23,959 bases of DNA from JBBRTJ01 sp038244535 (GTDB lineage Bacteria; Actinomycetota; Acidimicrobiia; Acidimicrobiales; Ilumatobacteraceae). Positions 14,771 through 20,827 of the stretch are shown one piece after another; position 1 is the first letter of the stretch; each line of letters begins with the position of its first letter. Below the pieces are notes generated by a model. It was not told where the DNA came from and did not search any database. It was given only the letters and a program-made list of their open reading frames with translations. The position numbers were made by a program, and so were the translations under genes. The stretch covers positions 1 through 23,959 of the forward strand of contig JBBRTJ010000056.1 in NCBI GenBank assembly GCA_038244535.1, given 5' to 3'.

Positions 14771-16123
14771 TCAGCCGCCAGCCAGCGCACGTGCGATGGC
14801 TCGATGGCGTTCGAGCACGACGGGCAGGTCGATCGTGGTGAGGTGGCCGTCGCGCACCACGACCCGGCCCTGCACCACCGTGTGACGCACCCGTACCGAT
14901 GAGCCGAAGACCACGCCCGCCACCGGGTCGTGGCCGGCTCCGGCCAGAGCGAGCTGGTCGAGGTCGATGGCGACGAAGTCCGCGGCTCGCCCGACCTGCA
15001 GGCTCCCGATGTCGTCACGTCCGAGCACGTGGGCGCCGCCCCGGGTGGCGAGCCGCAGGGCGTCGCGAGCGGTCATGGCGGCCGGGCCGAACCCGACGCG
15101 TTGCAGGAGCATCGCCTGGCGGGCCTCGGCCAGAAGATCGGCGCCGTCGTTGGACGCCGAGCCGTCGACACCGAGGCCGACGGGCACGCCGGCGTCGAGC
15201 ATCCGGCGCACCGGCGCAATGCCCGACGCGAGGCGCATGTTGGAGCAGGGGCAGTGAGCCACGCCGGTGCCGGTGCGGGCGAACAGCTCGATGCCTGGTT
15301 CGTCGAGCTGCACGCAGTGGGCGTGCCACACGTCGGGACCAACCCAGCCGAGGTCCTCGGCGTACTGCGCAGGGGTGGCTCCGAACACCTCGAGGCTGTA
15401 CTCGACGTCGCTCACGTTCTCGGCCAGGTGGGTGTGGAGGGAAACGCCCGCGCTGCGAGCGAGCAGGGCGGAGTCACGCATGAGCCCTTGGCTCACCGAG
15501 AACGGTGAGCACGGGCCCACCACGATCCGCAGCATCGAGTGGGGCGACGGGTCGTGGTAGGTGTCGATGAGGCGCTGGGTGTCGTCGAGGATCGCGGCCT
15601 CGTCCTCGACCACCTCGTCGGGGGGAAGGCCGCCTTTCGACTGCCCGACGCTCATCGACCCGCGAGCGGCATGGAAGCGAAGGCCCAACCGCGCGGCCGC
15701 CTCGATGCTGTCGTCGAGCCGGGACCCGTTTGGGTACAGGTAGAGGTGATCGCTGGTCGTCGTGCACCCCGACAGGGCCAGCTCGGCCATCGCGGTGAGC
15801 GTCGACACGTGGATGGCCTCGGGGGTGAGCCGGGCCCAGATCGGGTAGAGGGCTTGCAGCCACCCGAAGAGCTCGGCATCCTGCGCGGCAGGCACGGCCC
15901 GAGTGAGGCTCTGGTACATGTGGTGGTGGGTGTTCACCAGGCCGGGCAGCACCACGTGCCCACGCAGGTCGAGCACCTCGTCGGCCGAGTCGGGCAGCTC
16001 GGCAGTAGTTGCAACTGCAACGATCACCCCGTCGATCGCATACAGGCCGCCGCCGACTAACTCGGTGCCTGCATCATCCATCGTCACCACGACGTCGGCG
16101 TTCGTCACCAGCAGCGTCCCCAT
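14771..16123 (-). CDS. 8-oxoguanine deaminase-like amidohydrolase
   Basis: This 450-residue metal-dependent amidohydrolase fits the 8-oxoguanine deaminase / TrzN-AtzC group (COG0402). The enzyme hydrolyses 8-oxoguanine to urate and ammonia. Metal ligands are visible as THHH (His66, His68), THLAE (His232), HAHCV (His269) and GVDGSASND (Asp320). Strongly diagnostic blocks are RAVPAAQDAELFGWL, SGCTTTSDHLYLYPNG, RGSMSVGQSKGGLPPD and GIAPVRRMLDAGVPVG. Length is normal. Other purine or triazine aminohydrolases cannot be fully excluded. ATG 16123 has TAGGTT 9 nt upstream, so the leader is very short. The gene converges with the VOC gene, with 12 bp between the stops. Confidence 0.87.
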   Translation of the reverse strand: MGTLLVTNADVVVTMDDAGTELVGGGLYAIDGVIVAVATTAELPDSADEVLDLRGHVVLPGLVNTHHHMYQSLTRAVPAAQDAELFGWLQALYPIWARLTPEAIHVSTLTAMAELALSGCTTTSDHLYLYPNGSRLDDSIEAAARLGLRFHAARGSMSVGQSKGGLPPDEVVEDEAAILDDTQRLIDTYHDPSPHSMLRIVVGPCSPFSVSQGLMRDSALLARSAGVSLHTHLAENVSDVEYSLEVFGATPAQYAEDLGWVGPDVWHAHCVQLDEPGIELFARTGTGVAHCPCSNMRLASGIAPVRRMLDAGVPVGLGVDGSASNDGADLLAEARQAMLLQRVGFGPAAMTARDALRLATRGGAHVLGRDDIGSLQVGRAADFVAIDLDQLALAGAGHDPVAGVVFGSSVRVRHTVVQGRVVVRDGHLTTIDLPVVLERHRAIARALAGG

Positions 16124-16132
16124 GCTCCCGCG

Positions 16133-16138
16133 AACCTA
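16133..16138 (-). promoter_or_regulatory. Candidate -10 TAGGTT for the amidohydrolase
   Basis: TAGGTT fits TANNNT and ends 9 nt before ATG 16123, giving a leader of only a few nucleotides. Confidence 0.35.
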
Positions 16139-16222
16139 GTGACGCCTCCACGTCGTGCGAGCAGCGACGGCTGCCTGGACACTTCACTCGCGACGAAGGG
16201 CGGTCGCGTGGCACCGCAACCC

Positions 16223-16271
16223 GCTTTGCGTCGCGTTGTTGTCGTAGAGGAGCAACAACGCGACGCAAAGC
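16223..16271. repeat. Perfect 19-bp inverted repeat between divergent genes
   Basis: GCTTTGCGTCGCGTTGTTG (16223-16241) is followed by 11 bases and then by its exact reverse complement (16253-16271). It sits about 100 bp upstream of two divergent start codons (16123 and 16373), so it lies behind neither gene and is not a terminator of either. It has no U-tract on either side. It could be an operator, the stem of a small RNA, or a mobile-element remnant. Confidence 0.85.
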
Positions 16272-16359
16272 CCAAGTCAGCGATGAAGGCCTCATGATTG
16301 GCCAACTGTCGGGCCGACCCACTCAGCCGATCTCTCAGCGTGCCGCAAAGACTGCGACG

Positions 16360-16365
16360 TAGCCT
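16360..16365 (+). promoter_or_regulatory. -10 TAGCCT, leaderless start
   Basis: TAGCCT fits TANNNT and lies 7 nt before ATG 16373; there is no ribosome site. Confidence 0.45.
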
Positions 16366-16372
16366 CTCGGCG

Positions 16373-16630
16373 ATGGGGCTGATGGATCGGGTGCGGGGGT
16401 GGCTCTCGCGGGGCGAGCCACGGGCGGTCGACCCTGATGAGCTCGTCGAGGTGGCGCTCGTACGGCTCCCGAGAGGCCCGATGCTCGTCGCCGCGTTGCA
16501 AGACGCCGGCATCGAGGCACAGGGCATCGAGACCTTCAACGTGGTCAGCGACGTGCGGTCGGACATGCGGATCCTGGTCCACCGGCGCGATGTTGATGCC
16601 GCTCGCCTCGTCCTTCAACGGCTGGACTGA
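16373..16630 (+). CDS. DUF2007-like small protein
   Basis: This is an 85-residue soluble protein. After a short basic N-terminus (GLMDRVRGWLSRG), the core ELVEVALVRLPRGPMLVAALQDAGIEAQGIETF...DMRILVHRRDVDAARLVLQRL follows the DUF2007 (putative signal-transducing protein) pattern of a ferredoxin-like alpha/beta unit; the ellipsis marks omitted residues. The biochemical role is unknown. ATG 16373 is favoured by TAGCCT 7 nt upstream; ATG 16382 is possible. Its stop codon is embedded in the hairpin at 16629-16652. It stands alone between the inverted repeat and the tRNA gene. Confidence 0.65.
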   Translation: MGLMDRVRGWLSRGEPRAVDPDELVEVALVRLPRGPMLVAALQDAGIEAQGIETFNVVSDVRSDMRILVHRRDVDAARLVLQRLD

Positions 16631-16652
16631 TCTGGGCCTGCCAACCCAGATC
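16629..16652 (+). terminator. Hairpin at the end of the DUF2007-like gene
   Basis: GATCTGGG, eight loop bases, CCCAGATC form a perfect 8-bp stem that begins inside the stop codon. There is no U-tract. It separates this gene from the tRNA promoter. Confidence 0.55.
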
Positions 16653-16683
16653 GAACGAGCAGCTAGGCCAGGTGCTCGTCCCC

Positions 16684-16689
16684 TACCGT
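16684..16689 (+). promoter_or_regulatory. Candidate -10 TACCGT for tRNA-Thr
   Basis: TACCGT fits TANNNT and lies 20 bp before the mature tRNA 5' end, leaving a short 5' leader for RNase P. The -35 is not clear. Confidence 0.35.
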
Positions 16690-16709
16690 GTCGCATCGTT
16701 CGACCAGAC

Positions 16710-16785
16710 GCCGGGTTAGCTCAGATGGCAGAGCAGCTGTCTTGTAAACAGCAGGTCGTGGGTTCGACTCCCACACCCGGCTCCA
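16710..16785 (+). tRNA. trnT: tRNA-Thr (anticodon TGT), CCA encoded
   Basis: A full cloverleaf can be drawn: acceptor GCCGGGT/ACCCGGC, D-stem GCTC/GAGC, anticodon stem GCTGT/ACAGC with loop CTTGTAA, T-stem GTGGG/CCCAC with loop TTCGACT, discriminator T, and encoded CCA. The anticodon TGT reads ACA and related Thr codons. Its 3' half (16741-16787) is repeated 860 bp downstream, the pattern left by integration of an element at a tRNA 3' end. Confidence 0.97.
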
Positions 16786-16787
16786 GA
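16741..16787 (+). repeat. Direct repeat 1 (tRNA-borne att-like site)
   Basis: This 47-bp sequence runs from the tRNA-Thr anticodon loop (CTTGTAA) to two bases past CCA. It recurs at 17601-17647 with one difference (C at 16768, T at 17628). It begins in the anticodon loop and ends at the gene's 3' end, a usual extent for tyrosine-recombinase attachment sites. Confidence 0.9.
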
Positions 16788-16876
16788 ACCGTCGTGCGGT
16801 GTCGACGTCGAACTTCACAACGATGTCCCGGGCCGTGCCTTCCGGCGATCTCTCTCTCGATCTCGGGTCCGTGGTC

Positions 16877-17116
16877 TCAGCCGACGTTGTGCTGCAGCTC
16901 GTGCTCGACGGCACGGCGGATCCATGACGACACGGAACGGTCGTCTTCGTCGGCGCGGCGGCGCACCTCGGCCATGACGTCGGGTGGGAAGCGCACGGGG
17001 ACCGTCTCGGAGAGGTTCTGGCGTCGCCGGTGGGCGGGACCCTGGGGCTGCTGGTTCTCTGGGCGGGCGTAGAAGTCGTGCTCCTGTTCGTGGGTCATCT
17101 TGGTTGGCTTGGTCAT
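16877..17116 (-). CDS. Probable ribbon-helix-helix antitoxin
   Basis: This 79-residue hydrophilic protein has an N-terminal polar segment (MTHEQEHDFYARPENQQPQG) joined to a C-terminal CopG/Arc-like ribbon-helix-helix: SETVPVRFPPDVMAEVRRRA forms the strand and first helix, and RSVSSWIRRAVEHEL the second. Such proteins dimerise, bind operator DNA and neutralise a partner toxin. The start ATG 17116 overlaps the stop of the upstream gene as ATGA, so the two are translationally coupled. The longer frame to 17164 would run into the partner. The pair sits inside the 860-bp segment bounded by tRNA-Thr repeats and faces the tRNA gene. Confidence 0.72.
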   Translation of the reverse strand: MTKPTKMTHEQEHDFYARPENQQPQGPAHRRRQNLSETVPVRFPPDVMAEVRRRADEDDRSVSSWIRRAVEHELQHNVG

Positions 17117-17421
17117 CGGTCTCTCCGGAACTGCTGGGCGAGGTGTTGGGAGGCGAGGTAGCACCCGATCGGCCGACAGCGCGTCGGGTCGCCGCTGTGG
17201 GGTGGGGCGAGGGGCACGACCAGGATCTGCCCAGCGACCTCGGCGACCATCAGCCAGTGCGCTGGCGGGATCGCGGCATAGAACAGCGGCGCCGAGATCC
17301 AGACGTCGTAGATGTCGTCGATGCCGAGTGGGGTGTGCTTGAAGAGGTGTGCGGCTTGGTCGTCGATCTCGAAGGGGTCACCATCGTCGAGGAGGTCGAG
17401 GTCGAACAGCGCTTCCTCCAC
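17113..17421 (-). CDS. Putative toxin partner of the RHH protein
   Basis: This is a 102-residue protein. An acidic N-terminus (LFDLDLLDDGDPFEIDDQ) is followed by HLFKHTPLGIDDIYDVW, PPAHWLMVAEV, ILVVPLAPP, and CRPIGCYLASQHLAQQFRRD. The overall size, a beta-rich core with a conserved-looking His/Lys/Asp cluster and the coupled RHH partner suggest a toxin of the BrnT or a related small-RNase type, but I cannot place it in a named family. GTG 17421 is chosen because TACACT ends 6 nt before it, matching the local leaderless pattern. TTG 17439, with AGGTGG upstream, would add six residues. Toxin-before-antitoxin order is the less common arrangement for TA pairs. Confidence 0.6.
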   Translation of the reverse strand: MEEALFDLDLLDDGDPFEIDDQAAHLFKHTPLGIDDIYDVWISAPLFYAAIPPAHWLMVAEVAGQILVVPLAPPHSGDPTRCRPIGCYLASQHLAQQFRRDR

Positions 17422-17427
17422 GATTCG

Positions 17428-17433
17428 AGTGTA
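17428..17433 (-). promoter_or_regulatory. -10 TACACT, leaderless start of the toxin-like gene
   Basis: TACACT fits TANNNT and lies 6 nt before GTG 17421, in a stretch visibly richer in A/T than its surroundings (about 17424-17485). Confidence 0.45.
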
Positions 17434-17600
17434 ATACAAATGATTCGATCCACCTACGGATCATGTATCGCAGATGTATCAGTCCGCCCGCTGCCGGTCT
17501 GTCCGGGTGGTAGGCGCCGATGCCGATGCGTTCAACGTTGTGCCTGCTCAGCGGCACTGCCCGACACGTGCCCTCACGAGGCGATAGGGCCTCACGGGGC

Positions 17601-17647
17601 CTTGTAAACAGCAGGTCGTGGGTTCGATTCCCACACCCGGCTCCAGA
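17601..17647 (+). repeat. Direct repeat 2 (tRNA-Thr 3'-half remnant)
   Basis: This copies the anticodon loop, T-arm, acceptor 3' strand and CCA of the tRNA-Thr at 16710-16785, with 46 of 47 bases identical. The sequence 5' of it does not resemble a tRNA 5' half, so it cannot be a functional tRNA. It looks like the att remnant at the far end of an integrated segment. Confidence 0.9.
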
Positions 17648-17674
17648 GAGGCGGCCTGAGCGCCGGACTAGGCC

Positions 17675-17833
17675 GTGGGTCGAGCCTTCATCGGAGGCAG
17701 TTTCGACGTCCCGTTCGCCTCGGCTGGCGTCACGCTGTCACGAGCTGTCGGCGCAGCGCTCATGAGCCTGTCCACCAGCGTCGTCGCCCTCAACGCCCAA
17801 CTTCTCCGCCTCGTGCAGCTCAAGCGGTCCTGA
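17675..17833 (+). CDS. Possible small ORF, doubtful
   Basis: GTG 17675 opens 52 codons ending at TGA 17831-17833. The end (MSLSTSVVALNAQLLRLVQL, about 30-49) looks like an amphipathic helix. There is no ribosome site or recognisable family. It lies just outside the second tRNA repeat. It may be chance or the end of a gene disrupted by integration. Confidence 0.2.
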   Translation: MGRAFIGGSFDVPFASAGVTLSRAVGAALMSLSTSVVALNAQLLRLVQLKRS

Positions 17834-17865
17834 ACCGGGGCGTGGGCGTTCGGGACGAATGGCCC

Positions 17866-17895
17866 TGGGCAAGCGACTCATCGCTTCCCTAGCCT
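17866..17895 (+). promoter_or_regulatory. Candidate promoter of the SHOCT-BlaI-M56 cluster
   Basis: TGGGCA, 18 nt and TAGCCT (17890-17895) resemble -35 and -10. Just downstream, at the expected start, is TACTAC (17899-17904), five bases, then GTCGGA. This partly resembles the TACTAC...GTAGTA operators of BlaI-family repressors, so autoregulation is possible. Confidence 0.3.
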
Positions 17896-17956
17896 CTCTA
17901 CTACGGGCTGTCGGAGGTTCCCCGGCACAGCGCGCTAGCGGTTGGAGGTAGTCGTG

Positions 17957-18193
17957 ATGGGTTGGGACGACATGAATGGTTGGAGCTGGGTCTGGATGAC
18001 CACGATGATGGTGCTGTTCTGGGGCGTTGTCGCAGTAGCGGTCGTGATGCTGCTTCGTCGTTCGGCGACGACGGGGGCCGTCACGCCTCCGAGCGAGACC
18101 CCGGAGGACATCCTGCACCGCCGGCTCGCGCATGGCGAGATCGAGGTCGACGAGTACGGCCGCCGTCTGGAAGCTCTCAAATCACGGCGCTGA
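17957..18193 (+). CDS. Small membrane protein with SHOCT domain
   Basis: This 78-residue protein has a Trp/Met-rich N-terminus (MGWDDMNGWSW), one membrane helix at about 12-36 (MTTMMVLFWGVVAVAVVML), a basic stop-transfer (LLRRS), and a C-terminal SHOCT motif at about 50-76 (PEDILHRRLAHGEIEVDEYG). SHOCT is a short C-terminal oligomerisation-like domain found on many small actinobacterial membrane proteins; its role is unclear. ATG 17957 follows GGAGGT at good spacing, unlike the many leaderless genes here. It precedes the BlaI/M56 pair by 62 bp and may be co-expressed with it. Confidence 0.85.
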   Translation: MGWDDMNGWSWVWMTTMMVLFWGVVAVAVVMLLRRSATTGAVTPPSETPEDILHRRLAHGEIEVDEYGRRLEALKSRR

Positions 18194-18242
18194 ACGAGGG
18201 CGTCCAGCCCTCTACCGCTCGGTCCCCGTCACCGGCGCGGCG

Positions 18243-18248
18243 TACGAT
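18243..18248 (+). promoter_or_regulatory. -10 TACGAT, leaderless start of the BlaI-type gene
   Basis: TACGAT fits TANNNT and lies 7 nt before GTG 18256. No ribosome site is present. Confidence 0.45.
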
Positions 18249-18255
18249 CATCTCG

Positions 18256-18627
18256 GTGACCGACGAGAAGCCGCCGAGCGGGCGACGTGCCATGGGGGCG
18301 CTCGAAGCAGACGTGCTCGGCGTGCTCTGGGAGTCGAAGCAGGCCCTCGCTCCAGGCGAGGTGACCACCGCTCTTGATGCCGACCTCGCTTACACCACCG
18401 TGATGACGATCCTGGTTCGACTGTGGCAGAAGGGCCTCGTGACACGGGCCCGGGTGGGGCGCGCCTACGTCTACTCCTCGACCACCACAGAGGCCGAGCT
18501 GATCGCGAGGCGCATGCATGACGCCTTGGAGCGGGCGTCCGACCAGACGAAGGCCCTCAGCCAGTTCGTCGATCAACTCTCACCCGCAGAAGCCGACCAG
18601 GTGCGCCGGCTCCTCAGCGGGCGGTGA
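18256..18627 (+). CDS. BlaI/MecI-family transcriptional repressor
   Basis: This is a 123-residue winged-helix repressor. The N-terminal DNA-binding part shows MGALEADVLGVLWESKQALA, PGEVTTAL, AYTTVMTILVRLWQKGLVTR and the wing GRAYVYSS. The C-terminal helix (about 85-123) is for dimerisation. BlaI-family proteins repress beta-lactam or envelope-stress genes and are inactivated by an M56 membrane protease. Exactly such a protease is encoded 7 bp downstream. GTG 18256 is chosen from the TACGAT element; ATG 18292 would remove 12 residues but keep the whole domain. Confidence 0.9.
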   Translation: MTDEKPPSGRRAMGALEADVLGVLWESKQALAPGEVTTALDADLAYTTVMTILVRLWQKGLVTRARVGRAYVYSSTTTEAELIARRMHDALERASDQTKALSQFVDQLSPAEADQVRRLLSGR

Positions 18628-18634
18628 CGCGCTG

Positions 18635-19516
18635 ATGAGCCTGATGTTCCTCCTGCCCGCCTTGGCCGTCACGCTGCTGGCCTTCGCGCTGACCGCTGCA
18701 CCGAGGTCGTTGCCGCCTCGCGCTACGACCTGGACGATCACGCTCGTGCTCGTCGCGGCCGCGACCGCGGTCGTCGCCACCGTCGCCAGCGTTTCGGTGA
18801 TGTTCCTCGGACAGGTCACTGACACCTTCGATCTGTTCGGCTGGTGCCGGGCGCTCGCCTCGCACCACGATCGGATCTCCCCCCTCGTTGGTGCCGCATC
18901 GCTCGCATCGGCCGCCTGGATGATCGTTTCTGCCTCACGAGCGTTGGCGCGGCGTCGAGCGGCGACACGAGGTCTTCCACGCAGCGACGAGGCAGTCCAG
19001 ATCATCGCCTCCGACGTACCGGTCGCGTTCGCCGTGCCCGGCCGGCCCGGTCACGTGGTGGTGTCATCGGGCATGCTGGCAGTGCTGACCCCAGCTGAGC
19101 GTGAGGTCGTGTTCGCGCACGAGCACGCTCACCTCCGTCATCGCCATCACCTCCACCTTGGCATCGCCGAGGTGATCAGCGGCGCCCTGCCGTTCCTCGG
19201 TCGGCTTCGCACCACCGTGCGCTTCGCGACCGAGCGATGGGCAGACGAGGACACCGCCAAGCAACTCGGCGACCGAGGTGTGGTTGCCTCGGCAATCGGC
19301 CGAGCTGCGCTCGCCTCCTCACCGGCCGCATACCCGGCACTGAGCATCGGCGGAGGCGATGTCGTCGCCCGAATGGAGGCGATGCTCGCCCAGCCCACTC
19401 AGACTGGGCCGCACCTCGTCATCGCGGCCGTCACGCTGACGACCATCGGGGCGCTCGCGGGCAGCGCCGTTCAGTTGCACCACGTCGCGTTGATGCTGGC
19501 TCACCTGTGCACGTGA
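18635..19516 (+). CDS. M56-family (BlaR1-like) membrane metalloprotease
   Basis: This 293-residue integral membrane protein has helices at about 4-22, 33-57, 84-101 and 265-285. The zinc protease site is HEHAH at 162-166 (in EREVVFAHEHAHLRHRHH), with a likely third ligand in ERWADEDTA (Glu200). The SSGMLAVLTPAE block ahead of it is typical of M56/M48 peptidases. In BlaR1 this domain senses a signal and triggers cleavage of the repressor. Here there is no C-terminal penicillin-binding sensor domain, as in many actinobacterial M56 proteins, so the signal is unknown. ATG 18635 lies 7 bp after the BlaI stop. Confidence 0.87.
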   Translation: MSLMFLLPALAVTLLAFALTAAPRSLPPRATTWTITLVLVAAATAVVATVASVSVMFLGQVTDTFDLFGWCRALASHHDRISPLVGAASLASAAWMIVSASRALARRRAATRGLPRSDEAVQIIASDVPVAFAVPGRPGHVVVSSGMLAVLTPAEREVVFAHEHAHLRHRHHLHLGIAEVISGALPFLGRLRTTVRFATERWADEDTAKQLGDRGVVASAIGRAALASSPAAYPALSIGGGDVVARMEAMLAQPTQTGPHLVIAAVTLTTIGALAGSAVQLHHVALMLAHLCT

Positions 19517-19538
19517 CCGACGCCGCTGGCCAGATGAC

Positions 19539-19568
19539 TTGACATGAAACCGTAATCTACGACAGTCT
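19539..19568 (+). promoter_or_regulatory. Promoter of the peptidoglycan hydrolase pair, with operator-like dyad
   Basis: TTGACA (19539-19544), 18 nt and CAGTCT (19563-19568) form a candidate promoter with a perfect -35. CTACGACAGTCTTTAG (19557-19572), an imperfect dyad overlapping the -10, resembles the CTAC...GTC sequence before the SHOCT-BlaI cluster. BlaI control is inferred only. Confidence 0.4.
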
Positions 19569-19651
19569 TTAGGAGTTCGAGGTCTGCTCTCTGCAGCGGT
19601 CGCGAGCGAGCGGTTGGAACCCAACCGTGGCCACTGACCGGGACGAGGATC

Positions 19652-20827
19652 GTGCGACTGCCCTTCCGAGCCACCACCTTCGGTGCCCTTGCCATCGCCG
19701 TCACCATTGGCCTGCTGCCCTCGCCGGCCAGCGCGGCGGACCCCGTGGACAAGGCTCGCCGAACCGCGGCTGCTGTCGCTGCGGACATCACTGACGCCCA
19801 GCAGAATGCCGATCAAGCCGCGGCGGCGTGGGATCAGGCCAACGCCGCCTACGACGAAGCGACCACGGACGTGGCCGACGCAGGAACAGCTCGCGAGGAG
19901 CTCGTCGCCTCGCTCAGCTCGATGGCGGATGGCGTGCGGTCTGTGGCACTGCGGCGCTTCGTCAACGACGCCACCGTGGTGGGTCTCCCCAACTCGGGAA
20001 CCAATGACCGAGATGACGCCGCCCATGCCAGCGCTCTGGCCGCGATCGTGATCAACAGCACCAACGACCAGCTCGACACCTATCGGGCCCGACGCAAGGA
20101 CCTCGAGCGAGCCACCGTGGCCCTCGAGGCCAAGCAAGCCAAGGCCAAGTCGCTCCTGACCAAGGTCGCTGGCTCTCAAAGGGCGCTCGAAGGGCAACTG
20201 GCCCGATTGACGACGCTGCGCACGGCGGCGCTCAACGATGTCGCCGTGCAAACCGAGCTGGCTCGGATCCGACAAGCCGAGACCGCCAAGCAGCAAGCCG
20301 CCGCACTGAAAGCCGCACAGGAAGCCGCGGCTCAGCGAGCCGCGCAACCGGCTGCGCCCCAGCGAGCCGCGCAGCCGGCCCGATCGAGGTCGGTCTCGCC
20401 GACCCCGCCGGGTCCTGGACCACGACCTGCCCCTCCCAGAACTGGGCTGCGCTGCCCGGTGGACGGCCCGACGGCGTTCATCGACACCTTCGGGGCGGCA
20501 CGCGACGGCATCGCTGGTGGCCACCAAGGCGTCGACATGATGGGGAGCCTGAATGATCCAATCGTGGCTCCCGAGGCAGGCACCGTCACCGACCGCAGGT
20601 TCGGTTCGCTCGGCGGGAACCAGATGTTCTTCTCTGGGGCTAGCGGCACCTCGTACTTCTTTGCTCACCTCAACAGCTACGGCGCGGCAGGGTCCGTTGC
20701 CGCGGGGACCGTGATCGGCTACATGGGCTCCACCGGGGCGACCTCAGCGGTGCACCTTCACTTCGAGATCCACCCCGGGCACGGTCGGGCGATCAACCCA
20801 TACCCCACCCTCCGGGCGATCTGCTGA
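19652..20827 (+). CDS. Secreted M23 family peptidoglycan endopeptidase
   Basis: This 391-residue protein has a signal peptide (about 1-29, ending ASAAD) and a long coiled-coil region (about 33-230) rich in Ala, Gln and charged residues. A Pro/Ala/Gln linker (about 231-265) and a C-terminal M23 (LytM/gametolysin) domain (about 267-391) follow. Zinc ligands are His291 and Asp295 in HQGVDMMG and His370 in HLHFEIH, with His339 (FFAHL) and His368 as catalytic-site histidines. The family cuts peptide cross-bridges in peptidoglycan; coiled-coil versions often act at division. GTG 19652 has GAGGA just upstream. Its stop overlaps the next ATG by one base (TGATG), so the two hydrolases are translationally coupled. 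Confidence 0.92.
   Translation: MRLPFRATTFGALAIAVTIGLLPSPASAADPVDKARRTAAAVAADITDAQQNADQAAAAWDQANAAYDEATTDVADAGTAREELVASLSSMADGVRSVALRRFVNDATVVGLPNSGTNDRDDAAHASALAAIVINSTNDQLDTYRARRKDLERATVALEAKQAKAKSLLTKVAGSQRALEGQLARLTTLRTAALNDVAVQTELARIRQAETAKQQAAALKAAQEAAAQRAAQPAAPQRAAQPARSRSVSPTPPGPGPRPAPPRTGLRCPVDGPTAFIDTFGAARDGIAGGHQGVDMMGSLNDPIVAPEAGTVTDRRFGSLGGNQMFFSGASGTSYFFAHLNSYGAAGSVAAGTVIGYMGSTGATSAVHLHFEIHPGHGRAINPYPTLRAIC

Noticed and set aside
16223..16271. Ordinary intrinsic terminator
   Set aside because: Both flanking genes point away from it and neither side has a U-tract.
16788..17600. Complete integrative element
   Set aside because: It has no integrase, excisionase, replication or transfer gene and is under 1 kb.
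17601..17647. Second complete tRNA-Thr gene
   Set aside because: Only the 3' half is present, with no D-arm or acceptor 5' strand upstream.
17520..17765. Plus-strand frame across the second tRNA repeat
   Set aside because: Its SRSWVRFPHPAP segment is the translation of tRNA sequence, so it is not a protein gene.
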